Below, piece after piece: positions 41,301-46,833 of a DNA stretch of 46,833 nucleotides. Source of the stretch: Phallusia fumigata (Eukaryota > Chordata > Ascidiacea > Phlebobranchia > Ascidiidae). The DNA lies in NCBI GenBank assembly GCA_008931825.1, contig QXVZ01001667.1, positions 1 through 46,833 on the forward strand, read 5' to 3'. A program made the position numbers and the translations under genes. How positions within the stretch are numbered: position 1 is the stretch's first letter; every line of letters starts with the position of its first letter. The notes under the pieces were generated by a model, which saw only the letters and a program-made list of their open reading frames with translations, was not told where the DNA came from and did no database searches.

Positions 41301-41706
41301 ACTGCTCAAACAAATTTTTTGTTGGTAACCACTAGATAGTTTTGCTCCTGTTGCTTGTTTGCTTAAATTTCTTGTTGATAAATTTGATGAAATTTGTTTT
41401 AAATTACTATCTCATAAATTTCAAATGGCACATTTATGCTTTTAGGTTGTAAAATCGCTTCCTTTGCCCAACTGGGCAACGTGCATGGCGGTGTCGCCAG
41501 TGGGCGCTCTTGTGGCAACCGGCACATCTTCGCGTTTGCTGGAATTAATAGACGCCGAACACGGAACTTTTCAAGACTTCACTGGTCACTGTGGTCAGTT
41601 ATCCAAAGCCAAGTTTTCGCCGGCAGGCGAGTTGCTTCTGACTTCATCAGGATGTGAGTTGCTTGTGTGGAAAGTTTGCGTGAACGAACCAGAAAATGAA
41701 GATTAA
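21852..41706 (+). CDS. WDR90: WDR90 / POC16 centriolar WD40 protein
   Basis: After dropping contig-join duplicates the model has 37 phase-consistent exons, 6,069 nt (about 2,022 aa). Human WDR90 is about 1,750 aa as I recall. The N-terminus (WQHPFVNIFKQFRVEDWK, NYIQFPRTSTQSLGLTGRY, SNLFKEFKSTSTWLQFP) is the CFA20-like domain typical of WDR90. It is followed by a linker, a first WD40 block, an acidic P/S-rich linker and a second WD40 block ending VWKVCVNEPENED-stop. WDR90/POC16 localises to the centriole inner wall and supports centriole stability and ciliogenesis. One ambiguity is whether the exon ending at 25401 starts at 25229 or at 25157; both are in frame. Exon coordinates are given in the sub-entries. 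The family call is very firm; individual exon ends rest on GT/AG and phase only. Confidence 0.95.
23610..25401 (+). other. WDR90: WDR90 linker exons between CFA20 and WD40 regions
   Basis: The exons are 23610-23795, 24287-24447 and 25229-25401 (or 25157-25401). The sequence is rich in K, S, T and P (KSKPGIITSPKRGK, RKPKMRVTRELPTVG) and probably disordered. The last exon has two possible acceptors 72 nt apart, at 25155-25156 and 25227-25228. Both continue the same frame, and the longer form adds 24 residues. Confidence 0.75.
25914..26650. repeat. 369-bp tandem duplicate at contig join in WDR90
   Basis: 25914-26281 is repeated at 26283-26650 around a single N (26282). The copies differ by at least one base (caaggtttg versus caaagtttg). 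Each contains the same 166-nt exon. Since 166 is not a multiple of three and the flanking phases are 1 and 2, using both exons would break the frame. Confidence 0.9.
26040..31642 (+). other. WDR90: WDR90 first WD40 block
   Basis: The exons are 26040-26205 (or its copy 26409-26574), 26715-26881, 27031-27196, 27892-27991 and 28058-28232 (the last two duplicated as 29121-29220 and 29287-29461). They continue with 29735-29908, 30047-30196, 30317-30416, 30644-30803, 30927-31083 and 31387-31642. WD40 end motifs include VRIWKF, IRFWRVR, LRLWPLD and SIRVWDID, with typical GH...VTSLAF blade starts. IKLKRIIGFG marks the start of the propeller region, as in vertebrate WDR90. Confidence 0.9.
27066..29583. 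repeat. About 1.25-kb tandem duplicate at contig join in WDR90
   Basis: 27066-28354 recurs at 28356-29583 across a single N (28355). Copy 2 is 61 bp shorter overall, mainly from a segment of about 60 bp present near 27652-27715 and absent in copy 2. There are also several substitutions and small indels, almost all intronic. Three WDR90 exons are covered, the first one only in part. The pattern fits two divergent haplotypes. Confidence 0.9.
32480..32760 (-). mobile_element. tRNA-derived SINE in a WDR90 intron
   Basis: Read on the minus strand, an A-box-like TGGCTGAGGGG (32739-32729) and a B-box GGGTTCTAATCCC (32696-32684) have the order and spacing of a pol III tRNA promoter (tRNA-Ser/Leu-like). 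A body follows with GAGCAAGAAACTTAAAAAGC, a wording common in deuterostome SINEs. Farther on, TAGCTCAATGG suggests a second tRNA-like segment. The second haplotype copy (34132 onward) begins inside the same element after the N gap. The exact ends and the target-site duplication were not resolved. Confidence 0.65.
32734..35086. repeat. About 0.95-kb duplicate flanking a 450-N gap in WDR90
   Basis: 32734-33681 recurs at 34132-35086, separated by 450 Ns (33682-34131). The two exons inside each copy differ slightly: GTG/GTA (synonymous), GTC/ATC (Val/Ile in LVKVWD/LIKVWD) and TCG/TCA (synonymous). The intron parts differ more. Using both copies would break the frame (253 nt in total), so they represent alleles. 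Confidence 0.88.
33042..36125 (+). other. WDR90: WDR90 end of block 1 and acidic inter-propeller linker
   Basis: Exons 33042-33182 and 33254-33365 (or their copies 34440-34580 and 34652-34763) encode VDVPLRITFSPSS and LVKVWDYKMSK. Exon 35213-35417 carries GHSSSVNRVMFTPD and AIFLWDFLG. The 568-nt exon 35558-36125 starts DEEEAEETPRASPPAP and is acidic, S/P-rich and without WD motifs. It is the flexible linker before the second set of blades. Confidence 0.9.
39576..39646. repeat. Intronic inverted repeat (hairpin)
   Basis: The left arm 39576-39601 and right arm 39621-39646 are reverse complements over 26 bp with two mismatches. They are separated by a 19-base loop, between the WDR90 exons ending at 39515 and starting at 39922. 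It could be a MITE remnant or a structured RNA. Confidence 0.75.
39707..39962. repeat. 128-bp tandem duplication carrying a splice acceptor of WDR90
   Basis: 39707-39834 and 39835-39962 are direct repeats with a few substitutions. Each contains the intron end (TTTGTTACAG) and the first bases of the exon encoding LILKLRLQPHTHSV. The upstream acceptor (39792-39793) leads into an in-frame stop after GTG ATA TCC. Only the downstream acceptor (39920-39921) gives a full exon. Confidence 0.85.
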
Positions 41707-41889
41707 AATTTAAGTCCTGTTCAAAAGAGCTTTGTTTTTGTTTGCCTGTTGTATAAGTTTACCAGTCATTTTTAAAGCTAAAGCTATGCTGCTTTTTGTA
41801 GATGTATACACTTTTTATTTTTATAAAGCTGCTCTTTTACTATCTGTGTGTCTTTTTTACTTCGCCCGCATTTTTTTGAATTTTCACTC

Positions 41890-41895
41890 AATAAA
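41890..41895 (+). promoter_or_regulatory. Poly(A) signal for WDR90
   Basis: Canonical AATAAA located 184 bp after the WDR90 stop codon, a usual 3' UTR distance. No other AATAAA is closer on the plus strand. Confidence 0.55.
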
Positions 41896-42310
41896 AATTC
41901 GTAGACGTACTGCCGAGAAAATTTTGGCAGGAGTTACCGCGAGGCTTATTTTAGAAACTTGACAGAGAAACAGTCACCAAATTAAAGCTTATTTTTTTGT
42001 TCAATTGGAAATTCTAAATATAAACGATAACTTGAAAGAAAAGGGTTGCTTACCATATACAGACGTTCTTAACACTATTACCCGATTTAAAAAGAAGATA
42101 AATTCCGTACATTATTTTACATTGGGTCCTAAAGGTTACGGGAAATTTTTTGAAATGATTGTTTCTGCTTGCCGAAACACATGGGTCTCCACACATGCGA
42201 AGTTGGTTATTATGCGTTTTTCTCAATACATGTCAGACTTTAGGTGTAAACAAAGCAATCAGTGCACAAACCTGACATGCTCTACAAACTGTCAAAGTTA
42301 CATCCAGTTT

Positions 42311-42870
42311 GGACATTGTTAAATAATTTTACCCATTTTAGGGGGTTTGAGGGGTAACTGCTCGAGGGTAAAACACAGCAATTAATGCAGCACCATGGAA
42401 TGTTAGACAGACTGTCCTAAATTTCACCTATTTCAAAAATTGTTTAGTAATTTTACCCATTAAAGGGGGCTAGTGGGGTAACTGGTGGGGGTATGGGATC
42501 AAACAAAAAAAACAATACACTGCAATTGCATGTTACACAAAGTATCAAAATGTCATCAAATTACGACAATGTTTAATAATTTGACCCATTTTAGGGGGCT
42601 GGTGGGGTAACTGCTGGGGCTACGGGGTCAAACAAAGAAGACAATGCACTACAATGGCATGTTGTACAAAGTGTCCAAATTTCAACAAGTTTGGACATTG
42701 TTTAGTAATTTGACCCATTTAAAGGGGCTAGTGGGGTAACCGCTGGAGCTATTAGGAAAAATTTAGCAATCGATAAACCACAATGGCCCAACCTAAAATC
42801 TTTTAACATTTCATCACAATTGGAGATTGTTTAAAAGTTTAACCACTAGAGCCACAAAATAACCAACAGG
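42311..42870. repeat. Tandem repeat array, unit about 124-129 bp
   Basis: The anchor ACCCAT(T) or AACCAC recurs at 42331, 42455, 42584, 42713 and 42841, giving periods of 124, 129, 129 and 128. Each unit contains TTGTTTAATAATTTNACCCA, a G-rich block (GGGGCTAGTGGGGTAAC-like) and a GGTCAAACAAA-like segment. A further isolated unit lies near 43050-43150. The copies are diverged. Confidence 0.85.
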
Positions 42871-44014
42871 GCCTCATGCGTACTAAAAACACCCGACTTG
42901 AACCGCACAACCTACTGAACTTTCTTTCAAGTGGAAAGCAGTTCGTACTTTATCTTACCTAACTTCATTTTCACTTATAAAACCCTATAATCACAAAAAA
43001 ATGTTATTGGTGAAGTTTACAAGCATGCAAAACGTTTAAAAAACGATTTACTCTTTTGGGGCTAGTGGGGTAACCACTGGGGCTATGGGGTCAAACGAAA
43101 CGGATGACACAACACCATGATCATATCTACCAACTGTGAAAGTTTCATCTAAATCCACCAAACAATTCATGGCAAAAAGACATGGACAAGCTCAAGGTAG
43201 AAAAAAGAAAAAAATAAGAAAGAAAAACAAACAAACTGAGGGAAAACAATATGTGTCCCCTTCAGAAAGGAACCCAAAATAACGTTTTAATGCGATTAAC
43301 ATGTTCGTTCATATCAGTCAGATCTTTGATTCCTCTGTAGCATTTTTAGTTGTGTTTGATTAGTCGTCTTTTGCAAGTTCGACCACAAACGGAAGGTATG
43401 TTCATTTCACTATATTGCTGTCATGTTATGCAAGCCTATGGTCCCCAAAAATCTTTCTGTGAGCTTCCGGTTGGAAACCACTGCCTTAGGTGCATTACGT
43501 TTCGTTGTACAAACTTTACATGCCGCTTTGGCGGTTTAAGTCAGTCACTAGATTAAAAAAACTACCGTATGTTCTTCTACACATACACCATATTAACTGC
43601 CCAAAAATCGTTACCTACAACAAAAGCCTAAGCGGTTCAGATGAAGCGCTGTTGTATACAGACTGTCTTACCTTTTTTCTACACAAAGACGTTTGTAAAC
43701 GTAGTATTGTTCCGTCCGAGTTTCGATAGAAAAACTGGATGTGTAATATTAAGTGTTGTGTTGTCGCTGCGCATGATGTTGCGCTAGTAAAATCGTTAAC
43801 AGTACAATTGTAGTTATAAAACAGCGCGATTTTTAGCTGCTGGTTATCTAACAAGATTTATGTTGTATTAACAAGTATTTGCAAATTAGAATTATCTTTT
43901 GGTGTTAAGGTTTCCAAGTGTTAGCACTTGAATAAGCTTATTGTTAAAACGTCAGGCAGGTAAATGATAGATCAATGGAAGTACTACAAACCTGTAAAAA
44001 CCTAAATCAGAGCA

Positions 44015-46833
44015 ATGACTGCGTTGTTGCATCCCTCCAATCGATCAAGAACGTTAAGACTGATGATGCGCTTTGTCGCAATATCTAAGGCGCTGTGTGT
44101 AGGTTGGAACGTGTCAAAAATGTGCCAGCCTGCCAAAACAGTTCTGTGTCAAGCTGTCAGTCGCATCCTTCTATTCAAGCAACGTCGGGTGATTCGTACA
44201 CTATTTGCAGTATCAGTTGTTCTGTTGTTTGTGTATCAACTGCTTTTGTTTTCATTTGTTCCCCGGCAATATTTGCAAACAAGTCGTGATGTCAAAGAAG
44301 TAGAGGTTGCAAGCTCCGTCAAACAAGAAACTTTCGACACTATTTTCGAAAAGGCAAGAGTGGAAGGTCACATTTTGAAAGGACTCGGAATCTCGCGAAC
44401 AAACAAGTTTGAAAAGAATGGTATAAAATATAGCAGAGATGAATTCCTACCTTTTAAGGAGCCTTACAAAAACAGTAAGTTTTTTTTCACCTGAATCACA
44501 ATTTGGAAGTTGGTTTTAGTGCAAATAGCCCGGGCATCAACCTACATGTAGCTTGTGAACTTTAAAATATACATATGCAGACATAGGGAACATGACAAGA
44601 AAAAACTAGTTAATGGATTAAAAAAGGACAAGTAGTTTGAGATACTGTACGCATAACAGTTAGCAACCCAACGTTGATATTTGCCGAATAGCCCATTTTA
44701 TAGGATATGGACTCAAAATAAAACATCCTGTTTAAACATCGTAAAAACGCTTCACCGAATGCTAGCACCCTTTGTAGAAAACTATATTAAGCTGCGATGA
44801 CTGGAAACTCTATTTATTTAAGTGCAATGCACACAATGACTGGCTAAGCAATAAATGGTAACTTGATTTTCTGCACAGTGTACCAACCATTGTTCATGTA
44901 CATTTTTTTTAAATCGACCTTTTAACGCGTAATTTTTTAAACCTGTATGTTTTTTATTCTTTATCATGTAGTCTTGTCGCAACAGCGTGCGAAACACTTG
45001 TGTAGCAAAACAACATGTCGCCGAGATAACGAATAACTTCAATCGGGACAAACGGTAATCGCGACACTTTTTGGTCCATTAACAATTATTTTCGAGGTTA
45101 TGTATTATATTTTTCGTAGGGATCAACTGGGGATATGACTGTTTTTGCCAAAAAATGATATGTTTAATAACTTGACAACATTTCGATGAGTCTTGGTGTC
45201 ATTGAGTTTTTTTGATGAGTTTATGAGGTTTTAGTTGACTTATGAAGCTATTTGAAGACCAAACTTTCCCGTATCTTCGCCAAGTTGTGTATTTTCTCCT
45301 GTCTGAAAGGATCGCGGATGCTGATCCACCACTTTGTTGCATTAAAATTTCAAAAAAAGCATTACAAGTTGGAGTTGTCTTTTGGAACTATTCTGGTGCA
45401 GTTGCGAAACAAGTTGCTCTAACTTACACAGCGATTAGGCGACGCTTTTCTCGGAATCGGTCGCGCTGATAAACTCTGTTCAAACAAGTCATGCTTAGCG
45501 CCCGTGCCCACTAATCGCTTTTGTGAGCACACAAAAGTCTTGTCGGGAGTTGTAAAGGCCCATGTATTTTAATAAACGACCTTTCTTTCATTTGCACGTT
45601 GAACATAACAAAAGTGCTGAAGTCGGTTTTAGCGCACTAAGGTATTGTTTATTTAGCGCACATTGAACAACTTTCGATTTTTCGATTGTCGTTGCTTTCA
45701 GTTTTATTCAAAACGGCCTAAGTTAGTTAAAACTCATTGTTCGTTAGAAAGAAACGAAAGTAAACATCGTCTTTATTATTTACGCGCAAACACTTACCAA
45801 CGAGCACCTATTCTACGCTATCAAGCGCGTTTACATGTTACTTAGCACAACCGTCGACAAAATATTCGGCTTTGCATTTTGATTAAGTGCTGTTTTATAC
45901 AAGGCTGCTTGCAAGGTTTAATTTGATTGAATAATCATGTCTGCGCACACAAGAAATGGCTGTAATAGATCATTAACCCTTCAAAAAAAAAACTTGTTCA
46001 AAGGCAAAATTCCCTTCCAATTACATTGCCGGAATTCACGTTTATTTTTGCAGACGCAGCACGAATAACAAGACATGGGGAGTCAGTTGAACATCCAACA
46101 TTTCCACGACCAAAAGTGCCACCTACAGCGACAAAGTTTTATGTACGCCCGGTTTCCAAATCACTGTGTCCTGTCAAACCACCTGGATTACGTAAGTTGA
46201 CCATTCCACCAGGCTGCGTTGCATCCGTTACAGGTGTCAATGGAGACGTACCATAGAGCTAACTATCTTACAGGGGTTGATGTAAAACTTTACACAACTG
46301 TGGCATATCTTCTTTATGTAGAAGGTATTTTCTAGTCTGTCGTGAGCGGTCAGTTGTGTGGAAAACATAAACCATTCTCAGTTGTACGAATGGTGGAGAG
46401 CTGCGATGTATAACGTGACTATTTCAACGACAATGATTCTGATATAAGGAAAAATAAAGGGTCTTCATGTTTCTGTACACTTTTGTTAAAAATTGCGTTA
46501 TCATACTTTGATATCGTGTTAGACAAGCGCAAACGAACATGCACAACTTTAAACAAATTGGACAAAACCCCGAATACAGGGAAAAGCAGAGTGCTGTTCA
46601 AATAAAAGAACCTTCTTGTTGTGTGGTAACATGCGTCAGCATACAATGGTTCAAGTGGTACCGAAGTCAATGTTGACAAACGCCTTTGTTGTTAAGAACC
46701 TCTATTTGACAAGTATTTCAGGTAATATCTCCACAACTGCGTTCGCAAACGTAGAACAAAGCGTACATCACAAACCAACCGTAAAGTGTTTTGTTTGTAA
46801 ACTATTTTTTTACAGGAGGCGAGTTGGAGTTTC
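44015..46833 (+). CDS. Type II membrane protein, possible Golgi glycosyltransferase (3' end outside window)
   Basis: The exons are 44015-44474, 46054-46191 and 46816 to the window end, phase-consistent (1, 1). The N-terminus is about 60 residues of basic cytosolic sequence, then one hydrophobic segment (RTLFAVSVVLLFVYQLLLFSF), then a stem region. This is the layout of Golgi type II glycosyltransferases. The last visible part reads SLCPVKPPGLRGELEF. It loosely resembles the CP-x-P-x-L-x-G entry to the catalytic domain of beta-1,4-galactosyltransferases (GT7), but the catalytic motifs lie outside the window. The type II topology is well supported; the enzyme family is a guess. Several ATGs are possible near the start, and I took the first in frame. 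Confidence 0.5.
44475..46053. other. First intron of the type II membrane protein gene
   Basis: This 1.6-kb intron has donor GTAAGT and acceptor TTTTTGCAG. Short ORFs on both strands show no recognisable domains or splice-consistent series. I see no repeats or RNA genes. Confidence 0.5.

Larger units (their letters stand above)
36292..41706 (+). other. WDR90: WDR90 second WD40 block and C-terminus
   Basis: The exons are 36292-36460, 36606-36745, 36904-37021, 37277-37369, 37829-37946, 38348-38589, 38737-38862, 39082-39189, 39375-39515, 39922-40119, 40218-40421, 40667-40789 and 41446-41706. WD endings seen are CLWDV, LVVWSG, ILFWML, VSVWDTS, ARLWSLAG, VRLWSVR, LRVFDID, VSVWKTE and LLVWKV. From 37277 onward nearly every exon begins and ends in phase 0. 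The exception is the 37829-37946 / 38348-38589 junction, which falls in phase 1. Confidence 0.92.
41707..44014. other. Intergenic region after WDR90
   Basis: Holds the WDR90 3' UTR, with AATAAA at 41890-41895, a tandem repeat array (listed separately) and a purine-rich tract near 43198-43240. Sequence near 43470-43487 (GGTTGGAAACCACTGCC) resembles a hAT element end. No gene is supported. The 42005-42322 ORF has no recognisable domain and runs into the tandem array. Confidence 0.55.

Noticed and set aside
42005-42322. 105-aa plus-strand ORF after WDR90
   Set aside because: No recognised motif, and it ends inside the tandem repeat array. Probably chance.
43440-43500. Possible hAT end (GGTTGGAAACCACTGCC)
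   Set aside because: Only one end is suggestive. No matching inverted end or target-site duplication was found nearby, so no element was called.

Overview
The window is animal nuclear DNA: AT-rich, with many short spliced exons (GT...AG) and vertebrate-type gene families. High allelic divergence between duplicated contig ends, small introns and family content suggest a tunicate, most likely a Ciona-type ascidian. That identification is inference. All gene models below were built by hand from splice sites, reading phase and protein similarity recalled from memory; no search was run.

Layout. (1) 42-2453 (+): the 3' part of a PIWIL1-like Argonaute gene with the complete DEDH catalytic tetrad. 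(2) 3048-4424 (-): a SPATA22-like meiotic OB-fold gene, convergent with Piwi. (3) 6034-13160 (-): a 15-exon secreted protein with a signal peptide, an LU (Ly6/uPAR) domain, seven six-cysteine sushi domains and a vWA domain with intact MIDAS. This architecture is the most novel item. (4) 13272-19157 (+): NADPH-cytochrome P450 reductase (POR), 14 exons, 676 aa, head-to-head with gene 3. (5) 21852-41706 (+): WDR90/POC16, a CFA20-type N-terminal domain followed by many WD40 repeats, about 2,022 aa. (6) 44015 to beyond the window end (+): the start of a type II membrane protein, possibly a Golgi glycosyltransferase.

Four places carry tandem duplicates that meet at a single N or at a 450-N gap (16803, 26282, 28355, 33682-34131). 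They duplicate exons of POR and WDR90 in ways that would break the frame. They look like unmerged allelic contig ends, not biology. Removing one copy of each gives uninterrupted frames for both genes.

Non-coding content: a hAT-like non-autonomous element (21086-21360), a tRNA-derived SINE (about 32480-32760), a G-rich tandem repeat of about 126 bp (42311-42870), an intronic 26-bp-arm hairpin (39576-39646), and a 128-bp tandem duplication that copies the acceptor of one WDR90 exon (39707-39962).

The genes do not form one pathway. Piwi and SPATA22 are both germline genes, WDR90 acts at the centriole, POR in ER redox metabolism, and the LU/sushi/vWA protein in the extracellular space.
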